From the IMG/VR virus record IMGVR_UViG_3300036979_000212, positions 1 through 26,022 of that record: 26,022 nt of DNA; one strand, given 5' to 3'. The first letter of the stretch is position 1. Each line of letters starts with the position of its first letter. Positions 7,413 to 14,876 of this stretch are shown piece after piece. Below the pieces are notes generated by a model. The model did no database searches. It was not told where the DNA came from and saw only the letters and a program-made list of their open reading frames with translations. Origin of the DNA: a virus. Position numbers and translations under genes: made by a program.

Positions 7413-8098
7413 CCACGACTCTTGATAGTTTCGGCTCGACTTCATTGGATGCGTTCTATCAGTCGCCGCTGGACGCGAGAGGGCAAGGGATTATCTATTT
7501 CGTTCCTGCATATAAGTTGGCAAGCATAAGGGCAGCGACGCCAGACGCGACTGAGTATTATCCTTTTGGCACTGGTTGGAACCTGGTGTGTACTGATGGC
7601 GGCACGCGTGATGTTGTAAAAGTTATTATACAGCCAGAAGGTGCGCCTATAAAAGCTCCTGCAAGCGGAGGGCGTTGGGTCACATTTGATTTAAAGTACA
7701 TGGGACCTAATTTTATAGTTGGCACGCACTGGTTTAGTTACGCATCAAAAAGTATTGAATATACTGTAGAGGCGGCATTAATTACATCATCTTTTAACAT
7801 TGCGACCGTGACATGGAATACATCACGCACGACAACCAGCTGGTATACGATGGCAAGCGGCAAGGGCGCATCAATGAAACTAACAGATATAAATCTCCGA
7901 CTGAGAGGAGAAGAAAGAGGGCATGTGACATTCTACCAGGATACCTATGATATCTATGGCATTGAATTGGGTGTATCCGGAAGCGCGACGGCATCCGAAA
8001 GTAAAGACTATTTTCAAGGAGTATATAATATCAACAATGCGATTGGCTCTTTGCTTGCGAATTGCCCGGATGGTTTTACTTGTTACGAGGGCTTTTAA
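7409..8098 (+). CDS. Tail appendage protein, DNRLRE/CBM-like look
   Basis: 229 residues from ATG 7409, which overlaps the upstream stop (ATGA) and has GGAG at 7396-7399. An in-frame GTG at 7394 is less likely. The middle holds ITSSFNIATVTWNTSRTTT, like the '(T)WNNxP' signature of DNRLRE or CBM96-type beta-sandwich domains, which are used in surface adhesion. The next gene has the same layout, so the two may be paralogues. This gene is visibly more A+T-rich than the tail genes upstream and has different codon choices (ATA, TTA, AGA), suggesting recent acquisition. Probably a receptor-binding or fibre part; function is inferred. Confidence 0.72.
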   Translation: MTTTLDSFGSTSLDAFYQSPLDARGQGIIYFVPAYKLASIRAATPDATEYYPFGTGWNLVCTDGGTRDVVKVIIQPEGAPIKAPASGGRWVTFDLKYMGPNFIVGTHWFSYASKSIEYTVEAALITSSFNIATVTWNTSRTTTSWYTMASGKGASMKLTDINLRLRGEERGHVTFYQDTYDIYGIELGVSGSATASESKDYFQGVYNINNAIGSLLANCPDGFTCYEGF

Positions 8099-8099
8099 T

Positions 8100-8786
8100 A
8101 TGCCATCACGTACATACCGCACGAGCGTGATTGATGTCCGACAGTTTGCGATTGTTGACAGTTCAGCGCCAACGACAAATTTTTATTATGCCAATGGATT
8201 ACCTATAGTTTCGCCAGTAATCGCATTGCAGGTTGAAACGGGCGTGGAGCGTCGCTTATTTGCCAAGTTCGCGCCGTTTAGTTATTTGGAAGACTCCACA
8301 AGCGAGGAAGGCATTGTATTCATTGGGGACCAAGTTGACAATGCTTTGCATGCAAAAGATAGCGCTGGTTATTCAATCAAGGCATATGTAGAAATGAAAT
8401 GCATTTCTGAAGATTTCGACATAGAATCGTTGACATGGAATAATCAAAGCGTGACATTCGGAAGCACGGAGGGGACGACATATAGTGGGACAACGTGGCG
8501 CAACGCTTTTATTGGCGTATCTGGTGTACCCGGATCAATAGAGCTGGGATCGGATTCGGCAGGAGCTACATGGGCAATGAGTTTTGCGCTAAGGCAGCCA
8601 CATCCAGAAACAAGAGAAACGTTATATGGATACAGACTGCGTTTATGGTTTGAGGTTGATGGTGTATCAGACGCCGTTCCGGATGATAAGGGTAGAATCA
8701 TCCTAGGAAATGCCGATTCATATACCGATGGGCACGTGCAAAAAAAATCATTCATTCATCATAGGAAATGGACTTACATACCTTAG
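8100..8786 (+). CDS. Tail appendage protein, paralogue-like to the previous gene
   Basis: 228 residues from ATG 8100, one base after the upstream stop, with GAGGG at about 8087-8091. Longer readings starting at 7947 run inside the previous gene and are rejected. It has EDFDIESLTWNNQSVTFGS, the WNN signature of DNRLRE/CBM96-like domains, and a late YGYRLRLWFEVDG strand that lines up with YGIELGV in the previous gene. Like that gene it is A+T-rich against its surroundings. It sits just before the long fibre-like protein. A host-surface binding role is plausible from context, not shown. Confidence 0.72.
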   Translation: MPSRTYRTSVIDVRQFAIVDSSAPTTNFYYANGLPIVSPVIALQVETGVERRLFAKFAPFSYLEDSTSEEGIVFIGDQVDNALHAKDSAGYSIKAYVEMKCISEDFDIESLTWNNQSVTFGSTEGTTYSGTTWRNAFIGVSGVPGSIELGSDSAGATWAMSFALRQPHPETRETLYGYRLRLWFEVDGVSDAVPDDKGRIILGNADSYTDGHVQKKSFIHHRKWTYIP

Positions 8787-8798
8787 AAAGGACTCAGC

Positions 8799-10061
8799 AT
8801 GGCAACACGACAATGGCAACCGAAGGCGAAGGCTGTGGCGCAGGTTACGACGGTGACCGTGGGCGGCACGCTTTCGAGTGAGACGTTCACGATCAGCGTC
8901 AACGGCGTGGTGATTGCAACGCATACGGATTCGACGACTGTGATTGCGGCAACCATTGCGGGCCTTGTTGCCACGTGGAATGCGAGCACGCATGCCTACG
9001 CCACCGGCATCACGGCAGCAGCGGCATCGCCAAACCTGACGCTGACGGGCGACACGGCAGAGGTGCCGTTTACGATCGCACTGAACACGCCTGGCGGCAG
9101 CGCTACGTTCACGCAGACGGCCACGACCGCGCCCACGGGGCCGAACACCTGGGATAACGCCGATAACTGGAGCGGCGACACGGTTCCCGCAACCAACGAC
9201 ACGGTGGTCATTCGCGACACGGCCGGAAATATCGCGTGGGGGCTCGGGCAAAGCGCGGTCACGCTGACGAAGCTCGTGATCGACAAAAGCTACACCGGCA
9301 AGATCGGATTGAATTCTCAGGCGTTCGCCACGACGGCTGACGGCGCGACGACAACGACAGCAGCGCCGGAATATCGGTCGGCATACCTGGCGATCAGCGC
9401 GACGACCGTGGCCATTGGCGAGAATCAAAGCCAGTCTTCACCGGCAGGATCTCAGCGGATCATGCTGGACCTGGGCAGCAACCAGGCAACGGTGACGATC
9501 TACGGGACCGCTTCGACATCTTCCGAGACTGGCCGGCCGGCCATCCGTTTGAAAAATGTCCATGTGTCCAGCGCTCTGTATGTGAGATCCGCGGCCGGTG
9601 GCGTCGGCGTGGCGATCGATCAGCCGGGCGAGGTCTCGACTCTGGCGCTGATTTCGATCTCCGATGAGAGCACGAGCAGTCGCGTCTACACCTCGTCGGG
9701 CGTGACGCTGACGACCTGGACGCAGTACGGCGGCAACAACGTCGTTGACCTTGCGGCGACGCTGACGACGCATACGGTGCGCGGCGGAACGTGCCGCACG
9801 GAGGGCGATTACACGATCACGACCGCGGACTACAGCGGCGGGACCGTCTACAGCAACCACATAAAGAGCGCGGGCAACGCCATCACAACGCTGAATATTT
9901 CGGGGACCATCGATGCTTTGGGATCCACGGTCGCCAGGACCTGGGCCACGGTCAACGCGGCCGTGGGTGGCGTGATCCGCGCTGACGGGAGCGTGCTGAC
10001 GATTACTACGCTGGCAGATCCGGCGGCGAAATACTCTGCGACCTTCTCGAACCCATCATAA
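8799..10061 (+). CDS. Large beta-rich fibre / tail protein
   Basis: 420 residues, start ATG 8799 behind AAAGGA (8787-8792). The N-terminal 110 residues are threonine- and valine-rich, Ig-like (VTTVTVGGTLSSETFTISVN). Then comes NADNWSGDTVPATNDTVVI, a pattern met in parallel beta-helix surface proteins, and after that repeated short strands (LTTWTQYGG, LTTHTVRGG, ITTADYSGG) that suggest a right-handed beta-helix. As the last gene of the tail block it is the best candidate for the receptor-binding or tail-spike protein. I see no enzyme motif. It returns to the G+C-rich composition of the tail genes, unlike the two genes before it. Confidence 0.78.
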   Translation: MATRQWQPKAKAVAQVTTVTVGGTLSSETFTISVNGVVIATHTDSTTVIAATIAGLVATWNASTHAYATGITAAAASPNLTLTGDTAEVPFTIALNTPGGSATFTQTATTAPTGPNTWDNADNWSGDTVPATNDTVVIRDTAGNIAWGLGQSAVTLTKLVIDKSYTGKIGLNSQAFATTADGATTTTAAPEYRSAYLAISATTVAIGENQSQSSPAGSQRIMLDLGSNQATVTIYGTASTSSETGRPAIRLKNVHVSSALYVRSAAGGVGVAIDQPGEVSTLALISISDESTSSRVYTSSGVTLTTWTQYGGNNVVDLAATLTTHTVRGGTCRTEGDYTITTADYSGGTVYSNHIKSAGNAITTLNISGTIDALGSTVARTWATVNAAVGGVIRADGSVLTITTLADPAAKYSATFSNPS

Positions 10062-10124
10062 CTATAGGTGGAGCAAGGATTTAAAAAATAGTTGGAATTC
10101 TGCAAGAATCTTTCGATTTTTCGA

Positions 10125-10154
10125 TTGACCTATTTCTCATTGCGTATATATATA
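10125..10154 (+). promoter_or_regulatory. Sigma70-like promoter
   Basis: TTGACC at 10125-10130 is followed by an alternating TA run that offers TATATA at 10147-10152 (16-nt spacer) or 10149-10154 (18-nt spacer). It lies in the 146-bp gap (10062-10207) between the tail genes and the early/middle region, and its A+T-rich flank supports melting. A weak hairpin ATTCT/AGAAT (10097-10101/10105-10109) followed by a T-rich stretch precedes it and might end late transcription; that is uncertain. Confidence 0.72.
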
Positions 10155-10207
10155 CACAGAGTAGTAACGCAGGGCGTAATAGAAACCATAACGAAAGGGA
10201 GACGAAA

Positions 10208-10447
10208 ATGGACAACGTAAACAACGCACTCGACAAGATTCTTGGGAAACTTCTGGCGGAGGTGGACGCTGCGCATGAGCGGATCATGTCACTATCGACA
10301 TCAGAGGAGCTTTGGCGATTTGCAGTGATGGATGGGGAGTGGGCACGCATCGACAGCTGCGTCCACTGGATGGTGGAGCGTGGCATGATCAGCGATTTCA
10401 ACCGGCGCATGACGCCGGAGATGATCAGATTTGCACTGCAGGGCTAA
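10208..10447 (+). CDS. Unknown small protein
   Basis: 79 residues, first gene after the promoter, ATG 10208 with AAAGGGAG at 10194-10201. Mostly helical and acidic-neutral (NALDKILGKLLAEVDAAHER, then SCVHWMVERGMISDFNRRMT). No domain that I recognise. Its position as the promoter-proximal gene suggests early expression. The late part (ISDFNRRMTPEMIRFAL) looks like a small helical bundle. Function unknown. Confidence 0.72.
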   Translation: MDNVNNALDKILGKLLAEVDAAHERIMSLSTSEELWRFAVMDGEWARIDSCVHWMVERGMISDFNRRMTPEMIRFALQG

Positions 10448-10453
10448 GTGAGC

Positions 10454-10470
10454 GCCGGCCAATAGCCGGC
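10454..10470. other. Perfect 6-bp hairpin GCCGGC-CAATA-GCCGGC
   Basis: GCCGGC (10454-10459) and GCCGGC (10465-10470) pair around a 5-nt loop. It lies 15 nt before the next start codon and just before its ribosome site (AAAGGTGG at 10473-10480). No T-run follows, so it is more likely a translation or mRNA-stability element than a terminator. Confidence 0.6.
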
Positions 10471-10485
10471 AGAAAGGTGGACAAG

Positions 10486-10902
10486 ATGGCGAAGTTGAGA
10501 GAACTGAGAAAACACGGGGCCGAGCGGGCGGGTCAGTGGGCGGCCGAGTGGGCCAGCGCCGATGGTCAAGGATTTCGGTGGATGGGAATCGGCGACACCG
10601 AGGCCGAGGCGATTGCCGACGCTGAGCGTGAAATCGCCGACCAGGGCCTGGAGCGCGAGGACGGAGACAGTCTGGACGCCGAGATCATCGAGGATGATCA
10701 GGAGCACGAGCTGACGATTTCGGTGGGCGTGAGCGTGATTACGGCTAGCTGCAGTTGCGGGTGGATGGAATCGCGACCGTACGCCTATCGCCCGGAGGCG
10801 TGGGGCAAATTGGAATCGGCCTGGGAGCGCCACGGCGGCAGCGCGAGCGAGTGGACGCGATGCGTGGAGGTGTCGGATGAAAATGAGGTGTCGAATGCGT
10901 AG
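10486..10902 (+). CDS. Unknown acidic protein
   Basis: 138 residues, ATG 10486 behind AAAGGTGG. Longer in-frame readings start inside the upstream gene and are rejected. The N-terminus is basic (LRELRKHGAERAGQWAAEW), and the middle very acidic (LEREDGDSLDAEIIEDDQEH). A CSCGW pair of cysteines sits in ITASCSCGWMESRPYAYRPE. I do not recognise the family. Charge distribution could suit a DNA-mimic or a partner-binding protein, but nothing more supports that. Confidence 0.72.
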   Translation: MAKLRELRKHGAERAGQWAAEWASADGQGFRWMGIGDTEAEAIADAEREIADQGLEREDGDSLDAEIIEDDQEHELTISVGVSVITASCSCGWMESRPYAYRPEAWGKLESAWERHGGSASEWTRCVEVSDENEVSNA

Positions 10903-11005
10903 CATCTCAGATCAAGAGCAGGCGGGCATGGTGATGCTCGTCTGCATGCTGGGAGCCGGGGCCATGGTGGCCATCGGCTTTTTGATACGCGCAATCGGCG
11001 CGTGA
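10877..11005 (+). CDS. Small single-pass membrane protein
   Basis: 42 residues, MKMRCRMRSISDQEQAGMVM at the start, then a hydrophobic stretch (about 17-36: MVMLVCMLGAGAMVAIGF) and a basic tail (LIRAIGA). I choose ATG 10877 because GGAGG lies at 10866-10870, six bases away; ATG 10895 in the same frame has no such site. It overlaps the upstream gene by 26 nt and ends 12 nt before the next start. Likely an inner-membrane peptide; function unknown. It is short, so the call rests on ribosome site, spacing and the clean membrane segment. Confidence 0.6.
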   Translation: MKMRCRMRSISDQEQAGMVMLVCMLGAGAMVAIGFLIRAIGA

Positions 11006-11016
11006 AAGGGGATTAC

Positions 11017-11955
11017 ATGGGCGTTTCAGAGGACAATGACATTGTGCAGTATACGGGCGGCAGCGGTTACGAACTGGCCACGGCGCACGAGATTCGCAGA
11101 CATGTGAATCTCATTCAGCAGGTGATCAAAAGCGTTTTTAAGCCGGACACGCACTACGGGATCATACCTGGGTGCAAACAAAAGAGCCTCTACAAGGCCG
11201 GGGCCGAAAAAATCCTGACGACATTCCGGATCGCCGTGGACCCGGAAATAGAGGACCTGAGCACGCCTGACGAGATCCGCTACCGGCTGCGGGTCAAGGG
11301 AATCACGCCGGACGGGCGTTTAGTCGGCGTGGGCGTGGGCGAGTGCTCATCAAATGAAGAAAAGTTTGCGTGGCGGGCAGCGGTTTCGGATGCTGAATTT
11401 CAGGCAACCGATGAACTGCGGCGGCGTGTGAAGTATTTCAAGGACGGCCGGACAGTAAATCAGATTCGCACGAACCCGGCGGATGTTGCCAATACGGTGT
11501 TGAAAATTGGCAAAAAACGCGGAATGATTGATCTATGCCTTACAGCTACGGGCGCTTCTGACGTGTTTACCCAAGACATTGAGGACATGCCGACCGAGAT
11601 TGTTGAGTCACTTGAAGCGGCAAAGCCACCGATTTCTCCACCGCAGCGCAAGAGCGCGACGCAGAAGCAGGAATCTCTCGTGGCCGGCGGCGAGGTGGTC
11701 GGGCGGGTCGAAAACATCGAGACGAAAAGCGGAAACACGGGCGGCAAAGATTGGGTGTTTTACGCCGTGACCGTGGCCGGGCAAACCTTCGGCACGTTCT
11801 CCGATTCAATCGTCAACGAGGCCAACATCGCAAAAATGGAAAACGCTGAAGTGCGATTGACGTGGAAGCCGGGAAAGAAACAGGGGTCCAAAAACATCGA
11901 GAAAATCGAACTCGTTGCAGGGGGCGCCGTAGATGAATCATCCGAAAATTTCTGA
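11017..11955 (+). CDS. Recombination-associated phage protein with C-terminal OB-like domain
   Basis: 312 residues from ATG 11017, six bases after AAAGGGG. The N-terminal domain carries HYGIIPG (46-52) and SLYKAGAEKILTTF (57-70), and the middle has QIRTNPADVANTVLKIGKKR and LCLTATGASDVFTQDIED. I have seen this pattern in conserved phage proteins encoded beside exonucleases, but no function is firmly attached in my memory. The last 90 residues (VVGRVENIETKSGNTGGK, GQTFGTFSDSIVNEANI) look like an OB-fold, as in single-strand binding proteins. The next gene is a PD-(D/E)XK nuclease, so a partner role in end resection and strand annealing is the best inference. Confidence 0.75.
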   Translation: MGVSEDNDIVQYTGGSGYELATAHEIRRHVNLIQQVIKSVFKPDTHYGIIPGCKQKSLYKAGAEKILTTFRIAVDPEIEDLSTPDEIRYRLRVKGITPDGRLVGVGVGECSSNEEKFAWRAAVSDAEFQATDELRRRVKYFKDGRTVNQIRTNPADVANTVLKIGKKRGMIDLCLTATGASDVFTQDIEDMPTEIVESLEAAKPPISPPQRKSATQKQESLVAGGEVVGRVENIETKSGNTGGKDWVFYAVTVAGQTFGTFSDSIVNEANIAKMENAEVRLTWKPGKKQGSKNIEKIELVAGGAVDESSENF

Positions 11956-12559
11956 GCGCGTGGTCATGGACCCGGCGCCAGAACTGACGTTTGACGAGGC
12001 TGAACATGCCTATTACCTGGGGGCCGTGCGTCTGCCATCAGTGACTCAAGTAATCCGTGATGCGGGCCTGATTGACGACACCTGGTTCACCGAGCACGCC
12101 CGCGACCGCGGTTCCCAGGTTCATAAGGCATGTCAGTACCTAAACGATGACGATTTGCATCTGGAGTCACTGGATCAGGAGTTGCTGCCTTACGTGATCG
12201 CGTATCAGGCATTCTTGAGGGATACGGGATTTCGAGTTTATCGATCTGAACAGCGGGTCGTATCGCGCCGGAATATGTATGCTGGGACCCTGGATATTTA
12301 TGGCCTGCTCAGGCGTGGGGTTAGGGCGGTTGTCGATATCAAGACCGGCGCAGTACCGCATTGGGTGGGCGTGCAAATCAGCGCCTACATGATCGCGATG
12401 ATCGAGATGGGCCTTGGGCGTCCGAATGAGCGCCTTAGCCTGCAGTTGAGGAACGATGGGACGTATCGCCTGCGCGGCATGGCAAGGCCGCACAAGGACG
12501 ACGTGAGGTTTTTTTTGGAGTTACTCGAACAAAGGAGGCGTGGGGACCATGGATTTTAA
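11933..12559 (+). CDS. PD-(D/E)XK exonuclease (RecB/Cas4-like)
   Basis: 208 residues. Family marks are visible: LTFDEAEHAYYLGAVRLPSV at 18-37, RGSQVHKA near 59-66, catalytic AGTLD (D121), VVDIKTG (D135 and K137) and VQISAY (Q148). This is the PD-(D/E)XK order found in phage exonucleases that resect double-strand ends, working with an annealing protein as in lambda Red. The start ATG 11933 lies 23 nt inside the end of the upstream gene, indicating coupling. ATG 11966 is a possible shorter start but would trim only non-conserved residues. Confidence 0.85.
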   Translation: MNHPKISERVVMDPAPELTFDEAEHAYYLGAVRLPSVTQVIRDAGLIDDTWFTEHARDRGSQVHKACQYLNDDDLHLESLDQELLPYVIAYQAFLRDTGFRVYRSEQRVVSRRNMYAGTLDIYGLLRRGVRAVVDIKTGAVPHWVGVQISAYMIAMIEMGLGRPNERLSLQLRNDGTYRLRGMARPHKDDVRFFLELLEQRRRGDHGF

Positions 12560-13256
12560 TTTACCAGACGTGACCAAGATTGAGGAACGCACGACATCAC
12601 TCGTGACGGCCGCGACGTTTGAGATCACAACCGAGCGCGACGCGCAGATGGCCGGGAGCCTGCTGCAGGCTGACATGGGATTGCAGAAGGAGGTCAGGGC
12701 TACGTTTGACCCGCTCGCCGCACAGGCGGATCAGCTACACAAGGCGATCACGGCGGCACGCAAGAAACATCTTCAGCCTCTGGAGGACGTAGCGGATGTG
12801 CTGAAGTGCAAGCTGAGCGTGTGGCATGATCAGCAGGAACGCGCCAGACGTGAGGCCGAGGAAAAGCAGCGCCAGGAGGCCATGAGGATCGAAGCTGAGA
12901 AACGCAAGGCCGAGATGGCGGCTATCGCCAAAGAGGCAGCGGCGAAGGCCAAAGAGGCAACGTCCAAGCGCGAGGCCGAACGCATCCAGCGCGAAGCCGA
13001 AGAGGCGAAGCGCATCATCAAGGATGCTCCCGTGGTCCTTCAGGTGCTCGACATGCCGGAGCCTGAATCCAAAATTAAGGGCGCGACGTTCAGAAAAAAG
13101 TGGGCCTATAAAATCGTCACCGAGGCGCTCGTTCCAGATAAATACTGGATTTTGGATGAGGAATTGATCGGCCGCGAAGTCAGGGCCCTTGGTCCGAAAA
13201 CCGACATTCCTGGGGTTCAGGTGTTCGAGGTGACGCAGGTGGCGAGTCGAAAATAA
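12549..13256 (+). CDS. Coiled-coil phage protein, recombination module
   Basis: 235 residues from ATG 12549, ten bases after AAAGGAGG (12531-12538); the in-frame GTG 12540 is too close to that site. Residues about 95-160 form a long charged coiled coil (RREAEEKQRQEAMRIEAEKR). The C-terminal part, with ATFRKKWAYKIVTEALVP and EVRALGPKTDIPGVQVFE, is a conserved ending in phage proteins of this kind, which accompany recombination genes and whose role is not known to me. It overlaps the exonuclease by 11 nt. Gam- or Gp157-like function is possible but not supported by a specific motif. Confidence 0.78.
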   Translation: MDFNLPDVTKIEERTTSLVTAATFEITTERDAQMAGSLLQADMGLQKEVRATFDPLAAQADQLHKAITAARKKHLQPLEDVADVLKCKLSVWHDQQERARREAEEKQRQEAMRIEAEKRKAEMAAIAKEAAAKAKEATSKREAERIQREAEEAKRIIKDAPVVLQVLDMPEPESKIKGATFRKKWAYKIVTEALVPDKYWILDEELIGREVRALGPKTDIPGVQVFEVTQVASRK

Positions 13257-13267
13257 AAGGAAAAAAT

Positions 13268-13513
13268 ATGTCTAATATTACCGAGAGGCTTAAGGGGAAA
13301 TTACTAATGCATTTTATAAAAAAAGCATGTCTGGCAATAGATGCATTATCCACTCACTCGTTCAATGGTGGAGATTTGATTAACATTACGTACAAAGCAA
13401 AGCTCAAAGGCAATATACCAAAAGACGCAATGATCGATGTGGACGATATAGATTGGGGAAACATTGAGACGCGAATGGAGGACGAAATCTACAACGCGCC
13501 AGAAGACAACTAA
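13268..13513 (+). CDS. Unknown small acidic protein
   Basis: 81 residues, ATG 13268 after AAAAGGAAAAA (13255-13265). The N-terminal half is basic and partly hydrophobic (LKGKLLMHFIKKACLAIDAL), the end acidic (DAMIDVDDIDWGNIETRMED). A+T-rich compared with both neighbours, so it may be a recent arrival. No family recognised. It is the last gene before the first pentamer array, and its stop codon is followed at once by the long inverted repeat at 13514. Confidence 0.68.
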   Translation: MSNITERLKGKLLMHFIKKACLAIDALSTHSFNGGDLINITYKAKLKGNIPKDAMIDVDDIDWGNIETRMEDEIYNAPEDN

Positions 13514-13581
13514 GTCCATGCCAGGTGCGGTTTTGATCGGCATACGCCGACGCCGCTACGTTAAAGGGGCCTGGCATGGAC
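13514..13581. other. 12-bp perfect inverted repeat at the left border of array 1
   Basis: GTCCATGCCAGG (13514-13525) and CCTGGCATGGAC (13570-13581) are exact complements separated by 44 nt. Inside lies a second hairpin, CGGC-ATAC-GCCG (13538-13549), flanked by GCGG (13527-13530) and CCGC (13553-13556), giving an arm-on-arm structure. It begins right after the stop of the preceding gene and ends ten bases before the first pentamer. It could be an RNA hairpin or a DNA cruciform. Confidence 0.8.
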
Positions 13582-13591
13582 GTAAAAAAAT

Positions 13592-13943
13592 GGCAAGGCA
13601 CGGCGCGGCGCGGCGGGGCACGGCGGGGCCGGGCAGGGCGAGGAACAGGGCTAGGCCGGGCAGGGCGTGGCGGGGCCTGGCGCGGCGTGGCAAGGCTGGG
13701 CAAGGAACAAGGCGTGGCCGGGCGGGGCTTGGCAAGGCAGGGCGAGGAACAAGGCAAGGATGTGGCTGGCGCCGGGGGCGAGCATAATCCCCCCCCCCGG
13801 ATGCGGACTCCCGACGCCAGCAAATACGAGGAACAAGGCAGGGCTTGGCCAGGCGAGGCCAGGCGTGGCAGGGCATGGAACGAGGCCCGGCGTGGCGGGG
13901 CGTGGCTGGGCTCGGCGTGGCGAGGCGAGGAACAAGGCAAGGA
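13592..13943 (+). repeat. GGCNN pentamer array 1
   Basis: A run of GGCNN words with free NN. I count 10, 11 and 7 words separated by GGAACAG, GGAACAA and GGAACAA, then a terminal GGCAAGGA at 13753-13760. A non-repeat island (13761-13829) follows, then a second sub-array with 8 and 9 words and another terminal GGCAAGGA at 13936-13943. GGAAC occurs six times. Long open frames across this region on both strands are by-products of the composition. It lies between the gene ending 13513 and the one starting 14023. Confidence 0.93.
13765..13821. other. Nested hairpin island inside array 1, with a C10 run
   Basis: GCTGGCG (13765-13771) pairs with CGCCAGC (13815-13821), and directly inside it CCGGGGG (13772-13778) pairs with CCCCCGG (13794-13800). 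The inner loop includes part of a ten-base cytosine run at 13789-13798. The 14 nt at 13801-13814 are a bulge. The island lies between two sub-arrays and follows the first terminal GGCAAGGA. Confidence 0.72.
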
Positions 13944-13947
13944 AAAA

Positions 13948-13989
13948 CGTGCATCGTTTTAGCGAGCCGTGGGGCAAGCGCGATGCACG
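13948..13989. other. 9-bp inverted repeat at the right border of array 1
   Basis: CGTGCATCG (13948-13956) and CGATGCACG (13981-13989) are exact complements around a 24-nt loop that itself can pair GCC with GGC. It begins five bases after the terminal GGCAAGGA and ends 17 nt before the ribosome site of the next gene, so it would lie in that gene's leader. Confidence 0.75.
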
Positions 13990-14022
13990 AACAGGGCAAG
14001 CAGAAGAAAGGACGTGGGGAAC

Positions 14023-14685
14023 ATGGATCGATACGAGGTTACTTTGACGGGCTTGACGCCGCTGATCATGCACGCGGATAATTTGGCATTCAGCGAGAAG
14101 GTGAAAGCGTGGCAGAAGGACCCGCAAAACAAGGAGCTGTCCACCGCAGGCGACGACCGAGCGCCTGCTTGGGTGTGGATGGGCTATCTGTATCACGACA
14201 CCAAGGTTATCGGCCTGCCGGCTGACAACCTGATGACGATGCTTCGTGAGGGTGGGGCGAAGGTCATTAACAAGGGCAAAGAGACCTACAAAAAACAGAC
14301 GCAAGCCGGGATCGTGATCGACTCGCAACTGTGGCCGCTTGAGATCCCAAAAGAGGTCGGTGTGAAGCAGTTCAATAACCTGTTCAAGTCGAACGATTTC
14401 ATGGAACATCTTACGGCTGCGGAGAGCGCAGGTTTTGAATTGTTGGTCAAGCGGGCCAAGATCGGGGCGGCAAAGCATGTGCGGGTGCGGCCTCTGTTTC
14501 GCCAGTGGGGCGCGACGGGGACCCTAACCGTGATCGATGCGGAGCTGTCTGGAATCACCAAGCCCGTGCTGCAGAAAATAATGGATGTTGCCGGGTCGCT
14601 GTGCGGCCTGGGCGACTGGAGGCCTTCGAGTCCGAAATCATCTGGGACCTTCGGGCGGTTCAGCGCAACGCTGAAAAAGATTTAA
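14023..14685 (+). CDS. Conserved phage protein of unknown role, RAMP-like pattern
   Basis: 220 residues from ATG 14023, ten bases after GAAAGGA (14006-14012); the in-frame upstream ATG 13969 lacks a site. It begins YEVTLTGLTPLIMHADNLAF and ends GSLCGLGDWRPSSPKSSGTF then GRFSATL. I know this layout from uncharacterised phage proteins. The 'LTPLIMH' beginning, the 'GLPADNLMTMLREG' middle and the glycine-rich 'GLGDWRP…GRF' end recall Cas7-like RAMP folds, but this is a resemblance, not a family match. It lies between arrays 1 and 2. Role unknown; nucleic-acid binding would fit both the fold idea and the setting. Confidence 0.75.
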   Translation: MDRYEVTLTGLTPLIMHADNLAFSEKVKAWQKDPQNKELSTAGDDRAPAWVWMGYLYHDTKVIGLPADNLMTMLREGGAKVINKGKETYKKQTQAGIVIDSQLWPLEIPKEVGVKQFNNLFKSNDFMEHLTAAESAGFELLVKRAKIGAAKHVRVRPLFRQWGATGTLTVIDAELSGITKPVLQKIMDVAGSLCGLGDWRPSSPKSSGTFGRFSATLKKI

Positions 14686-14834
14686 GGCGAGGAACGTGGC
14701 TCGGCAGGGCATGGCAAGGCACGGCGCGGCGCGGCGGGGCTTGGCGTGGCATGGCGGGGCGAGGAACAAGGCGAGGCTCGGCCAGGCTTGGCAGGGCTGG
14801 GCCGGGCTGGGCGAGGCGAGGAACAAGGCGAGGA
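14686..14834 (+). repeat. GGCNN pentamer array 2
   Basis: Starts at the base after the upstream TAA. The order is one GGCGA, GGAACGT, 13 words, GGAACAA, 10 words, GGAACAA, GGCGA, GGA. The word lengths add up exactly to the span. It shares an identical 30-bp stretch with array 1 (14711-14740 equals 13590-13619). It ends with the same 15-bp terminal motif as the other arrays and runs straight into a perfect hairpin. Confidence 0.94.
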
Positions 14835-14857
14835 GCTGCCTGGGTGGGCCAGGCAGC
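14835..14857. other. Perfect 9-bp hairpin closing array 2
   Basis: GCTGCCTGG (14835-14843) and CCAGGCAGC (14849-14857) pair completely around the loop GTGGG. It directly abuts the terminal GGA of array 2. No T-run follows (ATAAAGG), and the ribosome site of the next gene comes within ten bases, so an RNA-end or leader role is more likely than termination. Confidence 0.85.
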
Positions 14858-14876
14858 ATAAAGGAAAGGGATTGAC

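Noticed and set aside
7947-8099. Upstream extension of the gene starting at 8100
   Set aside because: The extension runs inside the previous gene; ATG 8100 has its own ribosome site and directly follows the upstream stop.
9438-9860. Minus-strand ORF opposite the fibre-like gene
   Set aside because: High G+C gives open antisense frames; the peptide is arginine- and histidine-rich without a motif or ribosome site.
13576-13962. Long open frames across array 1 on both strands
   Set aside because: Pentamers of GGCNN lack stops in most readings, so overlapping frames of 80-150 codons arise in all registers. The peptides are just runs of Arg, Gly, Ala, Trp on one strand and Pro, Ala, Arg on the other, with no consistent start or frame across the 7-nt spacers.
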